From assembly GCF_902167145.1 (NCBI RefSeq), contig NC_050096.1, positions 268,172,622 through 268,236,621 of the forward strand: DNA of 64,000 nt. Reading direction: 5' to 3'. Below the pieces are notes generated by a model. The model had not been told where the DNA came from. It did no database searches and was given only the letters and a program-made list of their open reading frames with translations. This document shows, piece after piece, positions 1 to 11,039 of this stretch. This DNA is from Zea mays. Lineage: Eukaryota > Streptophyta > Magnoliopsida > Poales > Poaceae. Numbering within the stretch: the stretch's first letter is position 1; the number at the start of each line of letters is the position of its first letter. A program made the translations under genes and the position numbers.

Positions 1-420
1 GACTTATTTGTCGGTAACAGAACTGCTTGTCCAAGCGAGAGTTACTTTTCACGGAAGGTGACGAGTGAGGTATCCGTATCCTGGAGGCGTAGGAATCCCT
101 CGGCTCGGTCGGCCTTGCCGCTTACGTGCACTCTTACTCGTCCATAGGGTTCTGTCACCGACGTAGTCGAGAAGGCCCGAAAAATCGTTTCGACAGAGGA
201 GTTTTCGAGCGTGAAGACTTGTTCGGTCTGCAGAATAACTTATCCGAGCGTGAGTTACTTATCGCCGAAGGTGATGAGTGAGGTATCCGTATCTCGGAGG
301 CGTAGGAGTCCCTCGGCTCGGTCAGCCTTGGCTGCTTACGTGTACTCCGTCGTTTTTAGGATCCACTTTCGAAGTAGTCGAAAAGCACGAAAGACACTCT
401 GGCAGAAAAGATCTTTTTCC
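1..420. repeat. Two-copy tandem repeat, period about 213 bp
   Basis: The motif GAGTTACTT followed by GGTGA(C/T)GAGTGAGGTATCCGT starts at 39 and again at 252, and similarity continues through CTCGGCTCGGTC to about 130 and 345. The array lies in the non-coding part of element A between the end of pol (559) and the missing 3' LTR. No ORF is supported in 1-558. Confidence 0.75.
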
Positions 421-558
421 GAGGAAAATTTTGACGCAGAGGGGGTTCCCCCCTTTTAGCCCCCGAGGGAGGGTCGGGCTTTGCCGAGGCAAGGCTGACC
501 CTTCCTTGATGACTAGACTTTGTATGTGACCGAGGTGTATGAACGACTTGAAAGCATC

Positions 559-3500
559 TTAAGGGTAGAAGCGACGTAGCTGTCGGATGTTCCAAGTGTT
601 GTTGTAGACCTCGCCTTGACTGTTGGCCAGCTTGTACGTTCTGGGCTTCTGAACCTTGGCGATGACGAACGGCCCTTCCTAGGGAGGCGTGAGCTTGTGC
701 CGCCCTCGGGCGTCTTGTCGCAGCCGAAGCACCAGGTCGCCCACCTGGAGGTCTCGGGACCGAACCCCTTGAGCGTGGTAGCGTCACAGGGACTGCTGGT
801 ACCGCGCCGAGTGTAGGAAGGCCATGTTCCGAGCCTCTTCCAGCTGGTCCAGTGAGTCTTCTCGATTAGATCGATTGCTTTGGTCGGCGTAGGCCCTCTT
901 CCTTGGGGAACCGTATTCTAAGTCTGTGGGCAAGATGGCCTTGGCCCCATAGACTAGAAAGAACGGTGTGAAGCCCGTGGCTCGACTCGGCGTTGTCCTC
1001 ATACTCCAGACCACCGAGGGGAGCTCCTTCATCCATCGCTTGCCGAACTTGTGGAGGTCGTCGTAGATCCGCGGCTTGAGCCCTTGCAGGATCATGCCGT
1101 TGGCACGCTCTACTTGCCCATTCGTCATGGGGTGAGCCACGGCGGCCCAGTCCACCCGGATGTGGTGATCCTCGCAGAAGTCCAGGAACTTCCTGCCGGT
1201 GAACTGGGTGCCGTTGTCGGTGATGATGGAGTTCGGGACCCCAAAGCGATGGATGATGTTGGTGAAGAACGCCACCGCCTGTTCGGACCTGATGCTGTTT
1301 AGGGGTCGGACCTCGATCCACTTGGAGAATTTGTCGATGGCGACCAACAGGTGCGTGTAGCCCCCGGGTGCCTTATGCAAGGGGCCGACGAGGTCCAGAC
1401 CCCACACAGCAAACGACCAAGTGATGGGTATGGTCTGCAGAGCCTGAGCGGGCAGGTGGGTCTGCCTTGCGTAGAATTGACACCCTTGGCAGGAGCGGAC
1501 AATTCTAGTGGCGTCGGCCACCGCGGTCGGCCAGTAGAAGCCTTGTCGGAAAGCGTTTCCAACAAGGGCTCGAGGCGCTGCGTGATGGCCGCAAGCCCCC
1601 GAGTGTATCTCTTGTAAGAGCTCCTGGCCTTCGGCGATGGAAATGCATCGCTGGAGGATGCCTGAGGGGCTGCGATGGTAGAGCTCCTTCCCGTCTCCCA
1701 GCAAGACGAACGACTTAGCGCACCGCGCCAACCGCCGAGCTTCGGCTCGGTCGAGGGGTAGCTCTCCTCGGTGGAGATATTGCAGGTACGGGGTCTGCCA
1801 GTTTCGATTAGGTGTGACCCCGCTCCGTTCCTCCTCGATGCGCAGAGCCTCACCCTCGGGGGCCGAGGGTACCTCGGGCCGAGCCGAGGGTGCCTCGGGC
1901 TGGGCCGAGGCCTTCTCGGGCTCGGGTGTGTCGTCAGCCTTGACGGAGGGTTGATGCAGGTCTCGGGAGAAGACGTCCGGGGGAACCGTTGTTCGCCCCG
2001 AGGCTATTTTAGCCAGCTCGTCCACAGTCTCGTTGTAGCGTCGGGCGATGTGGTTGAGCTCGAGGCCGTAGAACTTGTCTTCTAGGCGCCGAACCTCATC
2101 GCAGTAGGCTTCCATCTTCGGGTCGCGGCAGTGGGAGTTCTTCATGACTTGGTCAATGACGAGATGCGAGTCACCGCGAGCATCGAGGCATCGGACCCCT
2201 AGCTCGATGGCGATGCGCAACCCATTGACCAGAGCCTCGTACTCGGCCACATTGTTGGACGTCGGGAAATGGAGGCGTAGCACGTAGCGTAGGTGCTTCC
2301 CGAGGGGCGAGATGAAGAGCAGGCCCGCGCCTGCTCCTGTCTTCATCAGCGACCCGTCGAAAAACATGGTCCAGAGTTCCGGTTGGATCAGAGTTGTTGG
2401 GAGCTGGGTGTCGACCCATTCAGCCACAAAGTTCGCCAAGACCTGGGACTTGATGGCCTTCCAAGGGGCGAACGAGATCGTCTCGCCCATGATTTCCACC
2501 GCCCACTTTGCAATTCTACCCGAGGCCTCTCGGCACTGGATGATCTCCCCCAGGGGGAAGGATGACACCACAATTACCGGATGAGACTCGAAGTAGTGTC
2601 GCAACTTCTGCCGCGTCAGGATCACCGCGTACAGCAGCTTCTGAATTTGTGGGTAGCGGATCTTGGTTTTGGACAGTACTTTACTGATGAAGTAGACTGG
2701 TCTCTGGACGGGCAATGCATGCCCCTCTTCTCGTCTTTCAACCACGATCGCGGCGCTAACCACCTGAGTGGTAGCGGCGACGTAGATCAAGAGGGCTTCT
2801 CCGGCAGCGGGGGGCACCAAGATGGGCGCGTTCGTGAGGAGCGCCTTTAGGTTCCCGAGGGCTTCCTCGGCCTCAGGGGTCCAAGTGAAGCACTCGGCCT
2901 TCCTTAAGAGGCGGTACAGAGGCAGGCCTCTTTCGCCGAGGCGCGAGATGAAAAGGCTCAAAGCCGCAAGGCATCCCGTGACCCTCTGTACGCCTTTCAA
3001 GTCCTTGATGGGCCCCATGCTGGTGATGGCTGCGATCTTCTCCGGGTTGGCCTCGATGCCCCGCTCAGAGACGATGAACCCCAAGAGCATGCCTCGGGGG
3101 ACCCCGAAGACACACTTCTCAAGATTGAGTTTTACGCCTTTCGCCTTGAGACATCGGAATGTCGCTCCAAGGTCGGAAAGGAGGTCAGAGGTCTTCCTCC
3201 TCTTGACTACGATGTCATCGACGTAGGCCTCGACCGTTCGGCCAATGTGTTCGCCGAACACGTGGTTCATGCACCTTTGGTATGTCGCACCCGCATTCCT
3301 CAAACCGAACGGCATGGTAACATAGCAGTACATGCCGAAAGGTGTGATGAAAGAAGTCACGAGCTGGTCGGACTCTTTCGTCCTGATTTGGTGATACCCT
3401 GAGTAGGCATCGAGGAAAGACAGGGTTTCGCACCCAGCAGTGGAATCCACGATCTGATCGATGCGAGGCAGAGGGTAGGGAACTTTCGGACATGCTTTGT

Positions 3501-5709
3501 TTAGACCAGTGTAGTCTACACACATCCGCCATTTCCCTCCTTTCTTTCTCACAAGCACAGGGTTGGCAAGCCATTCGAGATGGAATACCTCTTTGATGAA
3601 CCCTGCCACCATTAGCTTGTGGATCTCCTCGCCTATGGCTCTGCGCTTTTCTTCGTCGAATCGGCGCAGAGGCTGCTTCACGGGTCGGGCTCCAGCTCGG
3701 ATATCCAGCGAGTGCTCGGCGACATCCCTCGGTATGCCGGGCATGTCCGAGGGACTCCACGCGAAGACGTCGGCGTTTGCGTGGAGAAAGTCGACGAGCA
3801 CTGCTTCCTATTTGGGATCGAGCTCAGAGCCGATTCGGATCTGCTTGGAGGCGTCGTTGCTGGGGTCGAGAGGGACGGATTTAATCGTCTCTGCTGGCTC
3901 AAAGTTGTCGGCGTGGCGCTTCACATCTGGCGCCTCCTTAGAGAGGCTCTCCAGGTCGGCGATGAGGGCCTCGGATTCGGCGAGGGACTCGGCGTACTCC
4001 ACGCACTCCACATCGCATTCGTACGCGTGTCGGTACGTGGGGCCGACGGTGATGACCCCGTTGGGACCCGGCATCTTGAGCTTGAGGTAGGTGTAGTTGG
4101 GGACGACCATGAACTTGCGTAGCATGGCCTCCCTAGCACTGCGTGGTAGGTTCCTCGAAACCCGACCACTTCGAACGTGAGGGTCTCCCTTCAAAAGTTG
4201 GAGGGTGTCCCAAAGCAGACGGGGTAGATCGAGTTGTCCGAGGGGCTAGACGCGTTTCCCGGGGATGATCCCGTGAAAGGGCACAGCGCCTGCCCGGACC
4301 GAGGACAGATCGATCCGCAGGAGCCCGAGGGTCTCGGCATAGATGATGTTGAGGCTGCTGCCCCCATCCATGAGGACCTTGGTGAGCCTGACGTTGCCGA
4401 TGACGGGGTCGACAACGAGCGGGTATTTCCCCGGGCTCGGCACGCGGTCGGGATGGTCGCCCTGGTCGAAGGTGATGGGCTTGTCGGACCAGTCTAGGTA
4501 GACTGGCGCCGCCACCTTTACCGAGCAGACCTCCCGACGCTCTTGCTTGCGGCGCCGAGCCGAGGCGTTCGCCACTTGCCCACCGTAGATCATGAAGCAG
4601 TCGTGGACCTCGGGGAACTCTCCTGCCTTGTGATCTTCCTTCTTATCGTCGTCGCGGGCCCTACCACCTTCCACAGGTGGCCCGGCCTTGTGAAAGTGGC
4701 GCCGAAGCATGGCGCACTCCTCAAGGGTGTGCTTGACGGGCCCCTGATGATAGGGGCACGGATCCTTGAGCATCTTGTCGAAGAGATTGGCACCTCCGGG
4801 AGGTTTCTGAGGGTTCTTGTATTCGACGGCGGCGACAAGGTCCGCGTCGGCGGCGTCGCGTTTCGCTTGCGACTTCTTCTTGCCTTTCTTCTTGGTGCCG
4901 CGCTGAGTTAACGCCTCGGGGACATCTTCCGGTAGGCGGCTTTGGGGCTGCTTGTCCTTCCGGAAGATGGCCTCAACTGCCTCCTGGCCAGAGGCGAACT
5001 TGGTGGCGATGTCCATCAGCTCGCTCGCCCTGGTGGGGGTCTTGCGACCCAGCTTGCTCACCAGGTCGCGGCAGGTGGTGCCGGCGAGGAACGCGCCGAT
5101 GACATCCGAATCGGTGACGTTGGGCAGCTTGGTGCGCTGCCTCGAGAATCGCCGGATGTAGTCCCGGAGAGACTCCCCTGGCTGCCGGCGGCAGCTTCGG
5201 AGATCCCAGGAGTTCCCTGGGCGCACGTACGTGCCCTGGAAATTGCCGGCGAAGGCTTGGACCAGGTCGTCCCAGTTGGAGATCTGCCCCGGAGGCAGGT
5301 GCTCCAGCCAGACTCGAGCGGTGTCGGAGAGGAACAGGGGGAGGTTGCGGATGATGAGGTTGTCATCGTCCGTTCCACCCAGGTGGCAGGCCAACCGATA
5401 GTCCGCGAGCCATAGTTCCGGTCTCGTCTCCCCCGAGTACTTTGTGATAGTAGTCGGGGTTCGGAACTGGGTCGGGAACGGCGCCCGTCGTATGGCCCAG
5501 CTGAAAGCCTGCGGACCGGGTGGTTCGGGCGAGGGACTCCGATCCTCCCCGCTGTCATAGTGTCCCCCACGCCTGGGGTGGTAGCCTTGGCGCACCTTCT
5601 CGTCGAGGTGGGCTCGACGATTGCGGTGATGGTGCTCGTTGCCGAGGCGACCCGGGGCCGCAGGCGCTGTGTTGCGCGTGCGCCCGATGTGGACCGAGGC
5701 TTCCCGCAT
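559..5709 (-). pseudogene. gag-pro-pol polyprotein of element A, broken by in-frame stops
   Basis: One reading frame runs from 5709 down to the TAA at 559-561. The gag capsid domain occupies about 5500-4900. An aspartic protease motif (LMDGGSSLN) is near 4370. RT has the catalytic YVDD near 3225, followed by its RNase H. A second RNase H begins at FFDGS near 2360. Integrase has the zinc-binding CGHH and CQGC, an ITDNGTQF motif near 1210 and the downstream NGQVERANG glutamate. The frame is stopped by TAG at 4246, TAG at 3808, TGA at 784 and TAG at 679, but homology continues across each, so these are point lesions. The longest uninterrupted piece, 784-3801, covers RT to integrase. The element cannot make a full polyprotein from this copy without stop suppression. 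Confidence 0.9.
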
Positions 5710-7057
5710 GAATCGGGAAGTCGCGGCGCGATGTTCCGAGGGGTACCCCTGCCTTCGGGAGGTAGAGCTTTCGGCCCGTCGGACCGCGGCATCCTCCAGG
5801 AGATTCTTGAGCTCTCCCTGGATACGCCGCCCCTAGGTGGTAGATGGCTCCGGCATCACGCGGAGAAGTATTGCCGCTGCAGCCAGGTTTTGGCTGACCC
5901 ACTGGAAACCGGTGGCGGCCTTACCCTGACATCGTCGGCGATGCGGTGCTGGATGCCCTGGGGTAGATGACGCACTTCTCCGGCCGGAGGTTGGCCCGCC
6001 CATTCCTGCCCAATGTCCCGGCGGAACAGCTCAAGTGTTCCTGCTCCCTCGTCGAGCCTGGCCTGCATCTCGCGGATTTGCTCGAGCTGTGGGTCATATG
6101 ACCCCCCGCCGGGACGGGGACCACAGCTAGCTCCCGAAGGATGTCAACGTGAGGCACAGGCATAGGGGGATCACCGTTCTCTGGCATACCAAGATGGTTG
6201 CCTTCGTCGGGACCCCCTAGATCGACGTGGAAACATTCACGACTTGGGCCGCAGTCCTCGTCGCCGAGGCTGCGGCTACCGTCGGAACAGTTGGAAAGGC
6301 AGTAGTCGCATGCGGTCATAAAGTCCTGCATGGCACTGGGGTTACCAAGTCCGGAGAAATCCCAACTAAAGTCGGGCTCGTCATCTTCCTCGGAACCCGA
6401 GGGCCCGTAGGTCGAGACGACCGTCAGCCGGTCCCAGGGTGACCGCATACGATACCCCAGAGGGTTTGGACTCGCCTCTATGAAAGCGTCCACCAAAGCG
6501 ATGTCGCTTGGTGGATCGAGGCTGAATCCAAAAGGCACGAGATGGGAATCGGTCGGTACCTCTTGGTCGACGGGCGGTGACGAAGTCACGTTAGGGGCAG
6601 ACTGCACCGTCGTCTCAGGTACGAGGGTGACGCCCAGCAAGTCCTTTGCGAGCGTGCTGGCGTCGTCCGTTTGCTTGGGGTTGGTGTGTTGTGGGGAGAT
6701 GGCACTCGTCTTTGTCTCAGACGCGAGGTCGATGCCCGACGTGCCCCCCGTTGGGGCGCCGGTGCCGTCAACTCGCTCGACAGCCGACGAGGTGTCGCCT
6801 CCTGCTTGGCCTTGGTTGCCCCGCCTCCTCCTCCGTCGGCGGGGGAGGGGACGGGACAAGCCCGAATGTTGTTCTTCCACCACGTGGGGAAGACGTCGTC
6901 GATTCCGCCGCCGGCGGGCAGGTTGTCGGCCGCCATTGTCGCTGTCGCGCGGCGGGGGAAGGAGTATCATGTCGTAGCTGCCGTCGAGGGACATGAACTC
7001 AAGACTCCCGAAACGGAGCACCGTCCCAGGCTGGAAAGGTTGCTGGAGACTGCCCAT
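5710..7057 (-). pseudogene. gag N-terminal region of element A, frameshifted
   Basis: An open frame enters from the LTR. Plausible gag starts are the ATG codons at 7057 and 6994; the second begins MSLDGSYD, which I recall from cinful-type gag proteins. The region is rich in Arg, Pro and Ser and lacks a recognisable domain. The frame is lost near 6105, where the coding signal shifts to another frame (Glu/Arg-rich, near 6068), and shifts again near 5890 into the frame of the downstream polyprotein, with a TAG near 5833. I read this as one gag reading frame broken by small indels. The start is not certain. Confidence 0.65.
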
Positions 7058-7097
7058 CTGGAGCTTGACGGGAAGCTGTTTGTCAACACGCAACAGA

Positions 7098-7117
7098 CCC
7101 CTACCTGGCGCGCCAAC
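7098..7117 (-). other. Primer-binding site of element A
   Basis: On the minus strand the bases directly after the LTR end read TTGGCGCGCCAGGTAGGGG. The same string lies next to the 5' LTR of element C at 59527-59546, which supports it as a shared tRNA primer site. The tRNA species was not determined. Confidence 0.75.
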
Positions 7118-8911
7118 TGTTGGCGTTTCGAACCCGGGGGGTCCCTGGGCCGACGAGTAAATTGTCGCCGCGTGCCCCAGCCCAGATGGGTCGGCGCGAG
7201 ACGGAGCGCGAAGGGGGAGGAAGCCAGAGGGAGACAGGCGTAAAAGGGGAAACTCGCGGCCTTCGTGTTTGTCCCGCGCCCAGGTCGGGTGCGCTTGCAG
7301 TAGGGGGTTACAAGCGTCCACGCGGGAGGGAGCGAGCGGCTTACGCGAGCGCCGTCCCGTCCTTCCCCGCACGGCCAACCCTCTGTAAGAGGGCCCTGGA
7401 CCTTCCTTTTATAGGCGTAAGGAAAGGATCCAGGTGTACAATGGGGGGTGTAGCAGTGTGCTAACGTGTCTAGCGGAGGAGAGCTAGTGCCCTAAGTACA
7501 TGCCATCGTGGCAGCCGGAGAGGTTTTGGCACCCGGTTCGTGTGGTGTCGTGGCCGTCGGAGGAGCACTGGAGCATGGCGGAAGGATAGCTGTCAGGGCT
7601 GTCGAGTCCTTGCTGACGTCTCCTTGCTTCCGTAAGGGGGCTGAGAGCCGCCGTCGTCATAGAGCATGCGGGGCGCCATCATTACTTGTTTACCGGGATG
7701 AGCCAGATGGGACGCCGGTCTTGTTCCCCGTAGCCTGAGTTAGCTTGGGGTAGGGTAATGATGGCGCCTCTTGTGACGTGGTCGGTCCGAGCCCTGGGTT
7801 GGGCGAGGTGGAGGCCCCTCCGAGGTCGAGGTCGAGTCTGTCTTCCGAGGCCGAGGTCGAGTCCGAGCCCCTGGGTCGGGCGAGGCGGAGACCGTCGACT
7901 GAGGCCAGGGCTGAGTCCAAGCCCTGGGGTCGGGTGATGCGGAGTTCGTCGTCTTCCGGGGCTGAGCCTGCGTCCGAGCCCTGGGGTCAGGCGAAGCGGA
8001 GTTCGTCGTCTTCTGGGGCTGAGCCTGAGTCCGAGCCCTGGGGTCGGGCGAAGCGGAGTTCGTCGTCTTCCGGGGCTGAGCCCGAGTCCGAGCCCTGGGG
8101 TCGGGCGAAGCGGAGTTCGTCGTCTTCCGGGGCTGAGCCCGAGTCCGAGCCCTAGGGTCGGGCAAATCAGAGTTCGTCGTCTTCTGGGGCCGAGCCCGAG
8201 TCCGAGCCCTGGGGTCGGGCAAAGCGGAGTTCGTCGTCTTCTGGGGCTAAGCCCGAGTCCGAGCCCTGGGGTCGGGCGAAGCGGAGTTCGTCGTCTTCCG
8301 GGGCCGAGCCCGAGTCCGAGCCCTGGGGTCGGGCGAAGCAGAGTTCGTCGTCTTCCGGGGCTGAGCTCGAGTCCGAGCCCTGGGGTCGGGTGATGCGGAG
8401 TTTCCTATGGCGCCTGAGGCCGGACTTGGCTGCTGTCAGCCTCGCTCTGTCGAGTGGCGCAGCAGTCGGAGCGGCGCAGGCGGCGCTGTCCTCTTGTCAG
8501 GCCGGTCAGTGGAGCGGCGAAGTGACTGCGGTCACTTCGGCTCTGTCGACTGAAGGGCGCGCATCAGGATAAGGTGTCAGGCCACCTTTGCATTAAATGT
8601 TTGCGTTAAATGCTCCTGCGATACGGTCGGTCGGCGTGGCGACTTGGCCAAGGTTGCTTCTTGGCGAAGACTGGGCCTCGGGCGAGCCGAAGGTGCGTCC
8701 GTTGCTTGAGGGGGTCCTCGGGCGAGGCGTGAATCCTCCGGGGTCGGCTGCCCTTGCCCGAGGCTGGGCTCGGGCGAGGTGAGATCGTGTCCCTTGAGTG
8801 GACCGAGCCTTGACTTAATTGTACCCATCAGGCCTTTGCAGCTTTGTGCTGATGGGGGTTACCAGCTGAGATTAGGAGTCTTGAGGGTACCCCTAATTAT
8901 GGTCCCCAACA
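7118..8911 (-). repeat. 5' LTR of element A, 1794 bp
   Basis: The boundaries are TG...CA on the minus strand. The sequence aligns with the opposite-strand LTR at 11040-12511. A TATA-like box (TATAAAA on the minus strand, 7413-7407) precedes the putative transcription start. It is about 320 bp longer than the LTR of B, mostly because of an expanded 57-bp tandem array. Confidence 0.88.
7890..8400. repeat. 57-bp tandem array, about 9 units, in the LTR of element A
   Basis: GCGGAGTTCGTCGTC recurs at 7939, 7996, 8053 and 8110 and continues to about 8400, giving a 57-bp period. As 57 is divisible by three, all frames stay open through the array and give a 19-residue repeat on the minus strand. This is an LTR repeat, not a gene. 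Confidence 0.9.
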
Positions 8912-9616
8912 CACCTCCGCGGCGGTGAGCCCTCTTTCTCGCAGCTCCTCCAAGGCCTTCAAAAGGGGCTGGAGATTCTTCTGTCTCTCGTGCGGGGCCC
9001 CGTAGCGCCAGTTATCGGCGGCGGCGGTCACCACTCGTTGAGAAAACGACGGGAGCCTCTCGTCGTCATTTCGGAGATAAAACCACTGGCGCTGCCACCC
9101 CTTGTTCGAAGACGCGAGGATGGCAGGGATGTACTGCAGCGCCCGCGCCTGCCTCAACTGGAGGATGCAGCCACCGGCCCGCACCGCCATGCGAACTCTT
9201 CTTTCCCCCATCGACAAGGCAAAAAGCTCCGCGGAGAAGAGATGGGTCCACAGGTCCCAATGGGGGGCAATCCCCAAATATCCTTCACAAACTGCCGCGA
9301 AGATGCCTGCTTGCGAGATGGAGTTGGGACTGAGATTGTGCAGCTCCACCCCGTAGACGTGCAGAATCGCCCGCATAAAACGGCTTGTTGGCACTCCGAA
9401 CCCCCGCTCGTGAAAGGAGACGAAGCTCAGCACGTACCCCGGTGGCGGGGACGGGGCGGCTTCGCTCGGAGGGGCCATCCACTCCGGCTGCGAGTCACCG
9501 GAGAGAGGGCGAAGCAAACCATCAGCAACAAGGGCCTCCAGATCATCCGCCGTGACGATGGAGAAAGGCCACGGGTCGCGCGGCGAAACAACGGTCACCC
9601 GGTCGGCCATCACCAA
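8912..9616 (-). pseudogene. Antisense Transposase_28-like gene of element B, truncated by element A
   Basis: About 235 residues are open on the strand opposite to B's gag-pol. The start is ATG at 9616 or the third codon (MADRV). The segment around residues 65-130 (GYVLSFVSFHERGFGVP, then SPNSISQAGIF) matches the arrangement of the antisense protein in element C (AAREFVLFVSYLSRG, then TPHSILQAAIF). This is the region annotated in plant genomes as 'putative gypsy type transposon' (Pfam Transposase_28). The reading frame is cut at 8911 by the LTR of A, so the C-terminal half is missing. Its function in the retrotransposon cycle is not known. Confidence 0.7.
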
Positions 9617-9744
9617 GCAGAAGAGGTGGCGGCGGAGAGGACGAGGTGCGCGGTTTCCTTTCTCTGGCTATTCCCTCAGGTTGTGAAAACCTAAGTGGGA
9701 GGCGAGCAGCAGAGTAAAGAACCGTCACCAGTCCCTCTCCCGAA

Positions 9745-9752
9745 TATATAAA
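9745..9752 (-). promoter_or_regulatory. TATA-like box upstream of the antisense gene of B
   Basis: TTTATATA on the minus strand lies about 130 bp upstream of the antisense ATG at 9616, a plausible core promoter with a short 5' leader. The same bases on the plus strand also read as a TATA box, so direction cannot be decided from sequence. Confidence 0.4.
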
Positions 9753-11023
9753 GGCCCAAGCGAGACCGGTTCAACACTTCGCCCGAACCCGCCGCGAGAT
9801 TCAAAACTCAAAGCGAGACGCTCGTTCCTCGAACAGCTCGCGCGCGCACAACGACTGCCCCGCGAACCACTCGACCCGTCGCATTAACTCTGCGGCAGGA
9901 CAGGCGGCACCTTTGGCAGGCAAAGCAGGCGACACTTCACCTCTGCCATAATGACCGCGTCAAAAAAGCTGCGCCACATCATTCGATTTTGTATCCTTTT
10001 CCACTTCCTCTTTCTCTCTCTTGCCACAGGGACCGGGAAAGGGGATACTCCAAAAGGGATCCTTCTCCACGAAGGAAGCGGGCCCCGAGCCCCCTACTGA
10101 TCAGGGGTTCGAAGGCTGGCCCCTCGGAAGGGTTCAACAGCCGCCTCAGAGCACTCGGGCTCCGCGCCCACTACTGGTCAGAGGTTCGAAGGCTGGCCCC
10201 TCGGAAGGGTTCAACGACCGCCTCAGGCCACTCGGGCTCCGCGCCCACTACTGATCAGGGGTTCGTAGGCTGGCCCCCGAAGGGTTCTGACAGCCGCCTC
10301 AGAGCACGCAGAGCGAGGGATGACCCTGGGTACGTTCGATACATAACCAAGGCTCGGGCTACGCTCTCGAGGTACCCTAGGACATTTCCGAGACCGACGG
10401 GAACGATTTTGTAACGGAATCCCACCAGAGGGAGGCATCGAGCCCTCGGACCCCGTCAAAAGGGGACCGGGTCCGGCGAATCACCCGCAGGTACTTTTGG
10501 AGCGCGCCTCTGGGCCACTAGCCGACCCCTAACGAATGGGGCACGGGTGTCCACTCGGATTACCCATTAGCAACTCACTGGAGACACCATGTTCGGCGCC
10601 CTTCGAGGGCAACATGGCACTTTCCCCCCCTCCTCCTTGTGGAAAGGCGACGCAGGGGCGTATGAAAAAAGCCGAGTCTGTCCTTGACCGTCCTCCCGCT
10701 CTATGCGGAGGCTCGGGGGCTGCTCTCGCAAACCCGTCTCCGGCCAAACTGTTGACAGCGTCAACATACCAGCCCGAGAACTTGGGACTCGACTATGCAC
10801 CCGGGCTACGGCCAGTTCGCATGAGGGAACAACCAGACCGGCCAAAGCATCACGAAACGCGCTAAGACCTCGAAGGAGTCAAACCACTCCTCCGAGGCCT
10901 CGGGGGCTACACCCGGCGGGTGCGCTCGCGCGCACCCACCGGAACAAAACGCAACCGAGAAAGGCCGGTCCCCTTGCAAAAAAGTGCGACAAAACCCTCC
11001 AAGCGAGTATCAACACTCCCTTT
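9753..11023. other. Non-coding 3' internal region of element B
   Basis: No supported ORF. It contains a 77-bp tandem array (entered separately). The overlapping plus-strand open frames at 9989-10414 are consequences of this array and of high GC content. Confidence 0.6.
10094..10320. repeat. Three-copy 77-bp tandem repeat in element B
   Basis: CTACTGATCAGGGGTTCG begins at 10094, with near-copies at 10171 and 10248. Each unit includes GGCTGGCCCC and GAAGGGTTC. The third copy is the most diverged. Confidence 0.85.
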
Positions 11024-11039
11024 GAGGCTCGGGGGCTAC
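11024..11039 (+). other. Polypurine tract of element B
   Basis: GAGGCTCGGGGGCTAC lies immediately before the TGTCGGGGACC start of the 3' LTR, the expected position of the plus-strand primer. Confidence 0.7.

Larger units (their letters stand above)
1..8911 (-). mobile_element. Ty3/gypsy Tat-lineage retrotransposon A (cinful/zeon-like), 3' end outside window
   Basis: Read on the minus strand the order is 5' LTR (8911-7118), primer-binding site, gag, protease, RT, RNase H, a second archaeal-type RNase H, integrase, and a 3' non-coding part running off the left edge. The two RNase H segments and the gag-proximal layout are typical of the Tat lineage. The LTR begins TGTTGGGGACC and ends CGCCAACA. 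The family name cinful/zeon rests on my recollection of the gag and LTR sequence and was not checked against a library. The outer boundary at 8911 interrupts an ORF of element B, so A inserted into B. The second target-site duplication copy lies outside the window. Confidence 0.85.

Noticed and set aside
7740..8222. 160-codon minus-strand ORF with 19-residue repeats
   Set aside because: It lies wholly in the LTR and is open only because the 57-bp repeat is a multiple of three.
7890..8400. Regular repeats that could suggest a CRISPR array
   Set aside because: Units are head-to-tail without unique spacers, within a plant retrotransposon LTR.
9989..10414. 141-codon plus-strand ORF in element B
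   Set aside because: Created by the 77-bp tandem repeat in GC-rich non-coding sequence.
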